A stretch of DNA of 64,000 nucleotides from the NCBI GenBank assembly GCA_016765135.1, contig JAESQN010000001.1:1-64000 (forward strand). The letters are read 5' to 3'. A program made the translations under genes and the position numbers. The DNA is from Robiginitomaculum sp. (GTDB taxonomy: Bacteria; Pseudomonadota; Alphaproteobacteria; Caulobacterales; Maricaulaceae). How positions within the stretch are numbered: position 1 is the stretch's first letter; each line of letters begins with the position of its first letter. Under the pieces are notes generated by a model that did no database searches, was not told the origin of the DNA, and saw only the letters and a list, made by a program, of their open reading frames with translations. Positions 52,022 to 60,090 of the stretch are shown in pieces.

Positions 52022-52888
52022 GTGATACGCGTAAAAATTTTTACCGTTGGGATGGTTATAGCTACGATACTTATGGTCGTTGCCTTATCTGCCTATGCCA
52101 AAAAAACAGCCAATATCGACAGCCAGCTACCGACCTCGCTCACCGCCGGGGAGACCGGGATTGTGGCACGGGTCATTGACGGCGATAGCCTGGTGCTGGA
52201 AAATGGCTTGCGGGTAGTTCTGGCAGGTATTCAGGCCCCAAAACCGGGCCGCCATGACAAGAAAAGCGGCAAAACCTATGCGCCGTGGCCATTGGCGGAC
52301 GAAGCGCGAGATGCATTGCAAACGCTGGCCCAGGGCAAATGGGTCAAGCTGTATTACGGGGGTGATAAACGCGACCGCTATGGTCGGGCCGTGGCACAGG
52401 TCTATGTGTTGGACAAAGACGGCAAGTCCGGCACATGGCTGCAACACGCCGTGGTTGGCATGGGCATGGCGCGGGTATATTCCTGGAGCGGATATGATCA
52501 GGACAATGCCGCGCTTTACGGCGCCGAGCGCACGGCACGCAGCAATAAACACGGTATATGGAGCACGGTCGCTACGGATGGGTTTTACGATATCCGCAAG
52601 CCGGATCCCAATCCGCTGGCGCAATATGTGGATAGTGTGCAGGTTGTCGAAGGCATTATCATCAAAACCGCAGACGTCAGGGGTACGATTTATCTAAATT
52701 TCGGTGCGGATTACCGAACCGATTTTACCATCGCCATTTCCAAAAAATCTCGCCGGGCGTTCAAAAAGGCGACCTATGACCCGCTTAAATTAACTGGTGC
52801 GCGTGTGCGGGTACGCGGCTATCTGGAGCTTTACGGTGGCCCGATTATCTGGCTGAACGACCCGGAAAGGCTGGAGGTCTTGGATTAA
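52022..52888 (+). CDS. Staphylococcal nuclease-like (SNase/TNase domain) exported protein
   Basis: 288 residues from GTG 52022, which has GGGAG just upstream (GTG 52001 is the alternative). N-terminal hydrophobic anchor (FTVGMVIATILMVVALSAYA), then the OB-fold nuclease domain: GIVARVIDGDSLVLENGLRVVLAGIQAP and KRDRYGRAVAQVYV. Arg residues equivalent to R35 and R87 are present, but the Glu of the usual DAPE motif is Lys (QAPK). A further C-terminal domain runs from about residue 195. Catalysis is therefore doubtful, or it belongs to a subfamily with altered chemistry. Located between a tRNA and the convergent pyrD. Confidence 0.82.
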   Translation: MIRVKIFTVGMVIATILMVVALSAYAKKTANIDSQLPTSLTAGETGIVARVIDGDSLVLENGLRVVLAGIQAPKPGRHDKKSGKTYAPWPLADEARDALQTLAQGKWVKLYYGGDKRDRYGRAVAQVYVLDKDGKSGTWLQHAVVGMGMARVYSWSGYDQDNAALYGAERTARSNKHGIWSTVATDGFYDIRKPDPNPLAQYVDSVQVVEGIIIKTADVRGTIYLNFGADYRTDFTIAISKKSRRAFKKATYDPLKLTGARVRVRGYLELYGGPIIWLNDPERLEVLD

Positions 52889-52902
52889 AGTCCAGACACG
52901 TG

Positions 52903-53964
52903 CTACGGCTCAACTGTGCCCACGGCCTCGCTCACATTCGTAAACCCGTCCGCCTTTAGCCGCGCCGCCAGATCGTCGCAAATTTCTGCTGCCAGGGACG
53001 GGCCTTTGTAGACGAGTGCGCTATAGAGCTGCACGGCGCTGGCCCCAGCGCGGATTTTTACATAAGCATCCCGGCCACTGGCAATACCGCCAACCCCGAT
53101 GAGGGGAATATGCCCGGCGCTGGCGGCATAAAATTCGGCCAGTATTCGGGTGGACGGGCGCATCAATGGTTGGCCCGATAGCCCGCCAGTTTCGGTTTTG
53201 TGTGCACTTTTCAAATGCGCAGGGCGGGCTATGGTTGTGTTGGAGATGATGATGCCGCTCATGCCGTAGGTGCGGGCTTGTTCGGTGATGCGCTCAATTT
53301 GGGCGAAGTCCAGATCCGGGGCTACTTTGAGGAAAATCGGTGGTGAGGGTTGGTCGCCGGTCAGGTTTTGGCGAGCTTCGGAAATACGTCCGAGCAAATC
53401 TTCCAACGCCTCACCGCCTTGTAAATCCCTAAGCCCCGGCGTGTTGGGGGAGGACACATTGATGGTGAAATAATCCGCCAACCCCCATACTGCCGCCAAG
53501 CCAGTCATATAATCTGCCGCCCGGTCAGTACTGTCTTTATTGGCACCAAGATTAGCTCCGACTATGCCGGACTTGCTTTTTTGGGATTTCAGATTTTTGG
53601 CAAAATTATCCAGGCCTTTATTGTTAAAACCCATACGGTTGATAACGGCTTGGTCTTCGGGCAGGCGGAACAGGCGCGGTTTGGGATTGCCTGCTTGCGG
53701 TAATGGTGTGACACTGCCGCACTCGACAAATCCGAACCCGGCGGCCAACATTGCGTCTGGAACCTGCGCGTCCTTGTCAAACCCGGCGGCCAGACCAATT
53801 GGGTTTGGCAAAGACAAGCCCGCAAGTTCGGTTTTCAAGACATTATGATCACAGCTATGTTTTGGCCCCAACCCGAGAGAGAGCGCCCGCAGAGCCGCAT
53901 TATGCGCCGCTTCTGGCGGCAAGGTTTTTATCAGCCCCGTGGCCAGTTTATGTAATATGCCCAT
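52903..53964 (-). CDS. pyrD: Dihydroorotate dehydrogenase (quinone), class 2
   Basis: 353 residues. An N-terminal amphipathic helix region (LATGLIKTLPPEAAHNAALRAL) for membrane association marks class 2. FMN barrel: NPIGLAAGFDKDAQVPD, CGSVTPLPQAGNPKPRLFR, NRMGFNNKGLD, TINVSSPNTPGLRDLQ (catalytic Ser region) and GVGGIASGRDAYVKIRAGAS. Oxidises dihydroorotate with electrons to quinone in pyrimidine synthesis. Convergent with the nuclease gene, 14 bases apart. Confidence 0.96.
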   Translation of the reverse strand: MGILHKLATGLIKTLPPEAAHNAALRALSLGLGPKHSCDHNVLKTELAGLSLPNPIGLAAGFDKDAQVPDAMLAAGFGFVECGSVTPLPQAGNPKPRLFRLPEDQAVINRMGFNNKGLDNFAKNLKSQKSKSGIVGANLGANKDSTDRAADYMTGLAAVWGLADYFTINVSSPNTPGLRDLQGGEALEDLLGRISEARQNLTGDQPSPPIFLKVAPDLDFAQIERITEQARTYGMSGIIISNTTIARPAHLKSAHKTETGGLSGQPLMRPSTRILAEFYAASAGHIPLIGVGGIASGRDAYVKIRAGASAVQLYSALVYKGPSLAAEICDDLAARLKADGFTNVSEAVGTVEP

Positions 53965-54114
53965 GACAATATTTCCGTGCGATTCTGTTTGGGCTTATCA
54001 AACTCTTGAGCGACGGATTAAGCAAGGTGTTTTTGAATTTGACCTCATATAAGCCGTCAGTTAGATATTGACCTTGGCGCCGCCACTTGCCAAAACGGGC
54101 GCTCATGACTGGAT

Positions 54115-55188
54115 ATGATTATGGCGGATTTAGAAACACTTAAAACCAAATATGCGGGCGAAATTGCGGCGGCGGATAACCTTGGCGGGCTGGATGCTGT
54201 GCGGGTTGCGGCGCTTGGTAAAAAGGGCGAAGTGAGTTTGCAAATGCGCACGCTGGGCCAAATGAGTGCGGACGAGAAAAAGGTGATGGGGCCGGCGCTG
54301 AACAGTCTCAAGAACGAGCTGGCCGCTTTGGTGGAAGCTCGCAAAACCGTGCTAGAAGGTGCGGCTTTAAATGCGGCTTTGGCGTCCGAGACGCTTGATA
54401 TGTCTTTGCCCGTCCGGGCGGATACGGGTACGTTGCACCCGGTCATGCAGGTGATGGAAGAAATGGCGGTGATCTTTGCCGACCAGGGCTTTGCCGTCGC
54501 CGAGGGGCCAGACATAGAGGACGATTTTCATAATTTCACGGCGCTCAATTTCCCGCCCGGACATCCGGCACGCGATATGCACGACACGTTTTTCTTGAAG
54601 CCTGATGCTGACGGAAACAAAATGGTGCTTCGCACCCATACTTCGCCCGTGCAAATCCGAACTATGATGAGCCAGAAACCACCGATCCGCATTATTATTC
54701 CGGGGCGGACTTATCGGTGTGACAGTGACCAAACCCACACACCTATGTTTCATCAAGTCGAAGGGTTGGTGATCGACAAGACCACTCATATGGGGCATCT
54801 GAAAGGCTGTCTGATGGATTTCATGTCGGCGTTTTTCGAGACCGATGTGGAAACCCGTTTCCGCCCGCATCATTTCCCGTTCACCGAACCCAGCGCCGAA
54901 ATGGATGTGCGCTACGAACGGGTTGGTGATGAAATCCGGATTGGGCAGGGTGACAAATGGATGGAAATCCTCGGCTGCGGCATGGTGCACCCAAATGTGC
55001 TGAAAAACTGCGGCCTCGACCCGGATGAATATCAAGGCTTCGCATTCGGCATGGGCGTAGACCGCCTGGCCATGCTTAAATACGGCATGCCGGATTTAAG
55101 GGACATGTTCGCGGGCGACGGGCGCTGGTTAGAGCATTACGGGTTCTCGCCGCTGTTGCAAGCCAATTTGGCTACGGGGTTGAGTTGA
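54115..55188 (+). CDS. pheS: Phenylalanyl-tRNA synthetase alpha subunit
   Basis: 357 residues. N-terminal coiled coil (about 1-90), then the class II catalytic core: [19 protein letters not shown], motif 2 [38 protein letters not shown] and motif 3 [22 protein letters not shown]. The start could be ATG 54115 or ATG 54121 (MADLE); both are close to GACTGGAT. Paired with pheT, from which it is separated by a 160-base gap filled with a palindromic repeat pair. Confidence 0.96.
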   Translation: MIMADLETLKTKYAGEIAAADNLGGLDAVRVAALGKKGEVSLQMRTLGQMSADEKKVMGPALNSLKNELAALVEARKTVLEGAALNAALASETLDMSLPVRADTGTLHPVMQVMEEMAVIFADQGFAVAEGPDIEDDFHNFTALNFPPGHPARDMHDTFFLKPDADGNKMVLRTHTSPVQIRTMMSQKPPIRIIIPGRTYRCDSDQTHTPMFHQVEGLVIDKTTHMGHLKGCLMDFMSAFFETDVETRFRPHHFPFTEPSAEMDVRYERVGDEIRIGQGDKWMEILGCGMVHPNVLKNCGLDPDEYQGFAFGMGVDRLAMLKYGMPDLRDMFAGDGRWLEHYGFSPLLQANLATGLS

Positions 55189-55224
55189 TGGTTAGCGTTA
55201 ATGAAAAATTCACGTCCCACATTC

Positions 55225-55316
55225 CCGCTCACTCCCGCGTAGGCGGGAGTCCAGTGAGATATTCGTGCCAACCGCAAACCTGGAAACTGGATACCCGCCT
55301 ACGCGGGTATGAGCGG
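55225..55316. repeat. Second palindrome family, inverted pair between pheS and pheT
   Basis: Unit 3 (55225-55254): CCGCTC, stem ACTCCCGC/GCGGGAGT with GTAG loop, CCAG. Unit 4 (55287-55316, reverse): same frame with stem ATACCCGC/GCGGGTAT. The C-G to T-A change in the stem is compensatory between units. The pair lies 32 bases before the pheT ATG, the same inter-gene position as the pair between cobS and cobT. Confidence 0.9.
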
Positions 55317-55348
55317 AGTAAAAAAATATTGAGCCAAGGGCTGATACA

Positions 55349-57772
55349 ATGAAATTTACATTATCTTGGCTCAAAGAGCATCTGAAAACTGACGCCTCTA
55401 CCTCTGAAGTTGTTGAGGCTATGACTTTAGCTGGGTTGGAAGTTGAGGGGGTTGAGAACCCGGCTGAGAAGTTGTCCGCGTTTTCTATTGCCAAAGTTGT
55501 TTCTGCTGAGAAGCATCCTGATGCGGATCGGCTCAAGGTTTGTCAGGTGGAAACCAGAGACGGGTTGAAGCAAATCGTCTGCGGTGCGCCCAATGCGCGG
55601 GCCGGGATGACCGTGGCTTTTGCGCCGCTTGGTGCGTTTATTCCGGGGCTGGATTTCTCGCTGGATAAAAAGCCGCGTAAAATTCGAGGCGTCGAAAGCT
55701 CCGGCATGATGTGTTCTTCCAAAGAACTTGAGATGGGTGATGACCATGATGGTATCATGGATTTGGACGATAGTTTTGAGATGGGCATGTCTTTGGCTGA
55801 TGCGCTCGGGCTTAACGATCCTGTGATTGATTTTGAGGTGACGCCGAACCGTCCCGACTGGCTCGGTGTTGATAATATTGCGCGGGATTTGTCCGCCACC
55901 GGGCTTGGCACATGGGTGACGCCCGCCGTAAAACCCGTTAAAGGCTCTTTCCCCTGCCCGGTAACAATCGAAACCGATGCGCCGGATGCTTGTCCTGTCT
56001 TTGCGGGCCGGGTTATTCGCGGCATTAAAAATGGCCCGTCGCCTGAATGGCTACAAACGCGCTTGAAAGCCATAGGCTTGCGGCCAATATCCGCGCTTGT
56101 CGATATTACCAATCTTATTTCCTATGACCGGGCGCGGCCTTTGCATGTTTATGATGTGACCAAACTTAGCGGCACCATCCGGGCGCGGCTTGGTAATGGG
56201 GAAACTTTTGAAGCGCTGGACGACAAACAATACACATGTTCGACTGATATGTGCGTTATCGCCGATGATGCGCGGGTGCTTGGTCTTGGCGGGGTCATGG
56301 GCGGCACGTATTCCGGTGTTACCGCAGACACGACGGACGTGTTTATCGAGAGCGCCTATTTCGACCCCATGCGGACACGGCGCACGGGCCGGGCTACGGG
56401 CATTACGTCAGATGCCAAATACCGGTTTGAGCGCGGTGTTGATACGGGGTTTGTGCTGGGCGGTCTGGAGATGGCGACTGGGTTGGTGCTGGATTTGTGC
56501 GGCGGTGAGGCATCGGATGTTTGTGTGGCGGGCGAAGTTCCTGCCGCGCCTGCACCGATTGAATTTGACCCGGCACTTAACAAACGTCTGACCGGGTTTG
56601 ATTTGTCTGACAAAGATATGATCAAAACCCTTGAGGATTTGGGCTTTGGCGTCAAGACCGGGGAAACCTGGATGGTCACAGTCCCCAGCCACCGCCGTGA
56701 TTGTACCATGGGTGCGGATCTGGTCGAGGAAATTGCCCGCATTCACGGCCTGCACAATATGGTGGCTGAGAGCCTGCCTGTTCTGCAAGAGGCGAAGAGG
56801 GAGCAAAGCGACCGACCGGGAAATAATAATGCACGCCGCGAACCTCTGGCGACGGATTTGCAAAATAAAAATCGCCGCGCCCGCCGGGCTTTGGCGGGGC
56901 AAGGCTTGAGCGAAGCGGTGACCTGGTCATTTGTGGCCCAGGCCCATGCGGAATTGTTCGGCGGCGGGGATGTAAGCTTGCAGCTCGACAACCCCATATC
57001 GCCAGAGCTTTCCACCATGCGCCCAACTGCGCTCATACATTTGTTGCTCGCGGGGCAAAGAAGTGCCGACAAAGGGTATCCGGGCGCGGCTTTGTTCGAA
57101 GCTGGCCCGACTTACCAAACCCCAAAACCTGACGGGCAAAGCCCAACCATAGCCGGGATGCGCCGCGTGGAAACCGTGCGCCACTGGCAAGGAAATTCTG
57201 CGCCCGATGCATTAAGCGCCAAAGCAGACGCAGTGAGCGCCTTAAAAGCCATGGGCGCAAAGGTGGATAATTTACAAATCGCCCAACCGTCTGGCAGCTA
57301 CTGGCATCCGGGCCGTTCAGGCCGTTTGCAAATGGGGCCAAAGAATATTTTGGCGGATTTTGGCGAGCTGCACCCGGCCGTGCTCAAAGCAATGGGTATT
57401 GAAGGCCGAGTTTGCGCTTTTGAAATTTGGCCAGGAAATATTCCGCCTGCACGTAAAAAAGGCAAGAGTAAGGGTGCACTCGTACTTTCGGATTTGATGC
57501 CCGTGCATCGGGATTTCGCTTTTATCGTCCCCGAAGCCACTCCAGCTGATAAACTTATACGTGCCGTAAAAGGGGCAGATAAAGCCCTGATCAGCGATGT
57601 CACTCTGTTTGATGTTTACCAAGGTAAAGGGGTCGAGCCAGGTTATAAATCCCTAGCCCTTGATGTCACCCTGTCCCCCAAAGCCGAAACCTTGACCGAC
57701 AAAGACATAGAATCCGTAAGCACAAAAATCATTGCCCAAGCTGGTAAAATGGGCGCGGTTCTGCGGGGGTAG
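55349..57772 (+). CDS. pheT: Phenylalanyl-tRNA synthetase beta subunit
   Basis: 807 residues. Domains in order: tRNA-binding EMAP-like domain (about 40-150, VCGAPNARAGMTVAFAPLG), B3/B4 with editing site (about 210-390), B5, the catalytic-like core (RRARRALAGQGLSEAVTWSF; SPELSTMRPTALIHLL) and the C-terminal ferredoxin-like anticodon-binding domain (LSDLMPVHRDFAFIVPE). Between LPVLQEAK and RRARRALA there is extra low-complexity sequence (about residues 480-507), longer than I expect for the family; see findings. Forms the alpha2-beta2 enzyme with PheS. Confidence 0.95.
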   Translation: MKFTLSWLKEHLKTDASTSEVVEAMTLAGLEVEGVENPAEKLSAFSIAKVVSAEKHPDADRLKVCQVETRDGLKQIVCGAPNARAGMTVAFAPLGAFIPGLDFSLDKKPRKIRGVESSGMMCSSKELEMGDDHDGIMDLDDSFEMGMSLADALGLNDPVIDFEVTPNRPDWLGVDNIARDLSATGLGTWVTPAVKPVKGSFPCPVTIETDAPDACPVFAGRVIRGIKNGPSPEWLQTRLKAIGLRPISALVDITNLISYDRARPLHVYDVTKLSGTIRARLGNGETFEALDDKQYTCSTDMCVIADDARVLGLGGVMGGTYSGVTADTTDVFIESAYFDPMRTRRTGRATGITSDAKYRFERGVDTGFVLGGLEMATGLVLDLCGGEASDVCVAGEVPAAPAPIEFDPALNKRLTGFDLSDKDMIKTLEDLGFGVKTGETWMVTVPSHRRDCTMGADLVEEIARIHGLHNMVAESLPVLQEAKREQSDRPGNNNARREPLATDLQNKNRRARRALAGQGLSEAVTWSFVAQAHAELFGGGDVSLQLDNPISPELSTMRPTALIHLLLAGQRSADKGYPGAALFEAGPTYQTPKPDGQSPTIAGMRRVETVRHWQGNSAPDALSAKADAVSALKAMGAKVDNLQIAQPSGSYWHPGRSGRLQMGPKNILADFGELHPAVLKAMGIEGRVCAFEIWPGNIPPARKKGKSKGALVLSDLMPVHRDFAFIVPEATPADKLIRAVKGADKALISDVTLFDVYQGKGVEPGYKSLALDVTLSPKAETLTDKDIESVSTKIIAQAGKMGAVLRG

Positions 57773-57790
57773 TCAAACAACCATTACAGC

Positions 57791-58441
57791 TTAAAACGGC
57801 CAAATGCCTTTTTTGCGCTTGTAGGACAGATAGCCTATATTGGCGCCTAGTCTGGCACCTACGCCCGTGCGGATTGGGGCCAGGGTTATGCCTTCGGCCC
57901 TTTGGTAATTTACGCCCATCCCGCCAACAATATAAGCCGAACCTTCAACGCCGGGGAAACGACGATAGATATAATTGGGATCGTCAAGGCCGTAAACCAA
58001 TGTGAAAACCTTGGAGGCGTTGCCGCCCCAGTCCCAGCCAACACTTGGCCCGCGCCAGTAGACTTTTTGACTGCTGCCGTCTTTCATCCACAAAGTACCG
58101 TCACCGTAACGAAGCCCGGCAACAAATGCGCCGCCGCCTTCTTGTCCGGTAATATATCCGACTGGGCGGCCTTGTTTACGAAACAGACGCTCAACCATGG
58201 AGCCGGCACTTTCTGCCGTGACACCCAAATGGGTGGACAAGGCTGAAGCCAGTTCGTTCTCGCTATAGGTCTTGCCTGGCTGCGTGTTTTGCCGTTGCGC
58301 CTCGCGGCTATCCCTGTTTGCGGTCGGGTCGCTTTGGGTTGTCGCACAACCCGAAAGCCCTAGCCCTACGGCCAGTAATAGAGCCAATAGCATGTGTGGT
58401 AGATAGCGTGTGTATGTCTTCTTATTTGTTTGCGTCAACAT
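57791..58441 (-). CDS. eipA: EipA family envelope protein (DUF1134)
   Basis: 216 residues from ATG 58441, chosen for GGAGG six bases upstream; the frame allows 58462. Signal with lipobox-like LGLSGC, a disordered Asn/Gln-rich stretch, then the DUF1134 fold: VGYITGQEGGGAFVAGLRYG, VYWRGPSVGWDWGGNASKVFTLVYGL, PGVEGSAYIVGGMGVNYQ and GARLGANIGYL. EipA of Brucella is a periplasmic determinant of envelope integrity reported to be under CtrA control. A full CtrA box lies 39 bases upstream here. The lipobox suggests this copy may be lipid-anchored. Confidence 0.88.
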   Translation of the reverse strand: MLTQTNKKTYTRYLPHMLLALLLAVGLGLSGCATTQSDPTANRDSREAQRQNTQPGKTYSENELASALSTHLGVTAESAGSMVERLFRKQGRPVGYITGQEGGGAFVAGLRYGDGTLWMKDGSSQKVYWRGPSVGWDWGGNASKVFTLVYGLDDPNYIYRRFPGVEGSAYIVGGMGVNYQRAEGITLAPIRTGVGARLGANIGYLSYKRKKGIWPF

Positions 58442-58479
58442 TTGATCCTCCATAATCCCCATACTTGCGCGGGCCTACG

Positions 58480-58494
58480 TTAAACTATGGTTAA
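58480..58494. promoter_or_regulatory. CtrA-binding box upstream of eipA
   Basis: TTAA-N7-TTAA (TTAAACTATGGTTAA), full CtrA consensus, 39-53 bases before the eipA start. It lies between divergent eipA and mgtE; proximity favours eipA as the target. The same TTAACTATGGTTAA-like core also occurs upstream of the podJ-like gene with a six-base spacer. Confidence 0.75.
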
Positions 58495-58605
58495 TAAAAG
58501 GCAAAAATATGGCAAAGAACAAGTTAATTTCCTCTATGAAAATGCAGCAAATTATGTGTAAATATACGCAGCCAGCATTTATATATTAGTGAGCAGGAGG
58601 ACGGC

Positions 58606-60018
58606 ATGTCAGATCAATCTGATAACATAGACAGTGCTGTTACATCTTCCGTAGATATAGACAAGCAACATGTAGACGCCTTGCGCCTGGCCATTGCGGC
58701 AGAGGATGGTGCGGTTTTGCGACAATTGCTGTCCAAGGAACATCCGGCGGAGCTTGCGGATAGGTTCGAGCAATTGTCCGGGGATGATCAGGCTTTACTG
58801 GTTGAACTGGCGCCGGATGTAATCAGCCCGGCTTTGTTGGCGGAGCTTGAAGACGAAGTGGTGGAAGACATTTTACCGCTCTTGGAGCCTGGGCAAATTT
58901 CCAAAGCCATGAAAGAGCTAGACTCGGATGATGCGATTCAGATTTTTGAAGAACTGCCCAAAGACCGCCGCGCCCAGGTGTTGGCCGATCTACCGGAGCA
59001 AGACCGCAAAGAAATAGAAGACGGGTTTGCTTGTGACGAGGAGACCGCCGGGCGCTTGATGCAAAGAGAGTTTGTTGCCGCACCGGAATTTTGGAGCGTC
59101 GGACAAACCATTGACCATATGCGTATGCAGCACAGACAAGGTGAAGGCAGGCAAGGCGGGGACAATTTACCGGATAAATTTTTTGATATCTATGTGATTG
59201 ACGCCCATTTTCACCCGCTTGGCTATATCCCGCTTTCGACCTTGATGCGCTGTGAGAGTGATCAGGTTCTAAAAAATATTATGGATACCAATCTCACCGT
59301 AATCGAGCCTGATCTGGACCAGGAAGATGTGGCCTATCTGTTTGAAAAATTTCATTTGATTTCAGCACCAGTATTGGACGCGGACGGACGTTTATCGGGC
59401 ATGATCACGGTGGACGACATTGTCGAAATTATTCAAGACGAACACACCGAAGACATGTTGGCTTTGGCCGGGGTCAATGAAGCCGGGCTGGTGGATACCG
59501 TGTGGTCTACCGTTAAAGCGAGAGCACCGTGGTTGTTTATCAATTTGCTGACGGCAATTGGCGCGTCTTTGATTATTGCACAGTTCCAAAAGGAAATCGA
59601 ACAATTGGTCGCGTTGGCGGTTTTGCTGCCAATCGTAGCCTCCATGGGCGGTAACACCGGAACCCAGGCCTTGGCCGTGGCCATACGGGCTTTGGCTACG
59701 CGGGATTTAACCTCTGCCAATGCCGTGCGGGTCATCCGCCGGGAAGCCCTTGCGGCCACCGCCAATGGTTTGATTTTTGCCGTGGTTTTAGGCGGTATAA
59801 CTTATGCGTGGTTTGGGCGGCCAAAGCTGGCGCTGGTGATTGCCGCCGCTTTGGTGTTTAATCTGTTTTGCGCGGGACTTGCAGGCATTTTGGTGCCGCT
59901 TGGTCTTAAAAAAGTCGGGGCTGACCCCGCCGTGGCTTCGACGGTATTTGTAACGACTGTTACCGATGTAATAGGGTTTTTAGCGTTTTTAGGACTGGCT
60001 TCCCTGTTTTTGTTGTAA
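58606..60018 (+). CDS. mgtE: Magnesium transporter MgtE
   Basis: 470 residues. N-terminal acidic superhelical domain (about 25-150, DDAIQIFEELPKDRRAQVLADLPE), two CBS domains (about 150-285, VIEPDLDQEDVAYLFEKFHL and GRLSGMITVDDIVEII), then five membrane helices with the pore signature PIVASMGGNTGTQALAVAIRAL and AGILVPLGLKK, DPAVASTVFVTTVTDV. Mg2+ import gated by cytosolic Mg2+ through N and CBS domains. Preceded by AGGAGG. Terminates three bases before the spmX promoter motif. Confidence 0.96.
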   Translation: MSDQSDNIDSAVTSSVDIDKQHVDALRLAIAAEDGAVLRQLLSKEHPAELADRFEQLSGDDQALLVELAPDVISPALLAELEDEVVEDILPLLEPGQISKAMKELDSDDAIQIFEELPKDRRAQVLADLPEQDRKEIEDGFACDEETAGRLMQREFVAAPEFWSVGQTIDHMRMQHRQGEGRQGGDNLPDKFFDIYVIDAHFHPLGYIPLSTLMRCESDQVLKNIMDTNLTVIEPDLDQEDVAYLFEKFHLISAPVLDADGRLSGMITVDDIVEIIQDEHTEDMLALAGVNEAGLVDTVWSTVKARAPWLFINLLTAIGASLIIAQFQKEIEQLVALAVLLPIVASMGGNTGTQALAVAIRALATRDLTSANAVRVIRREALAATANGLIFAVVLGGITYAWFGRPKLALVIAAALVFNLFCAGLAGILVPLGLKKVGADPAVASTVFVTTVTDVIGFLAFLGLASLFLL

Positions 60019-60020
60019 TC

Positions 60021-60036
60021 TGGCCCTGGTTTTGCA
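60021..60036 (+). promoter_or_regulatory. Sigma-54 type promoter before spmX
   Basis: TGGCCCTGGTTTTGCA matches the -24/-12 consensus TGGCACGG-N3-TTGCW at 13 of the 16 positions counting degenerate ones, with GG and GC separated by exactly ten bases. It lies 54 bases before the spmX ATG. In Caulobacter, spmX is transcribed by sigma-54 with the activator TacA, so the location is what would be expected. Confidence 0.65.
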
Positions 60037-60090
60037 CATATGTTCGTTCAGTAAAGTTTATGTCTTGTTTTGGAACAGACTGGAGCCCTT

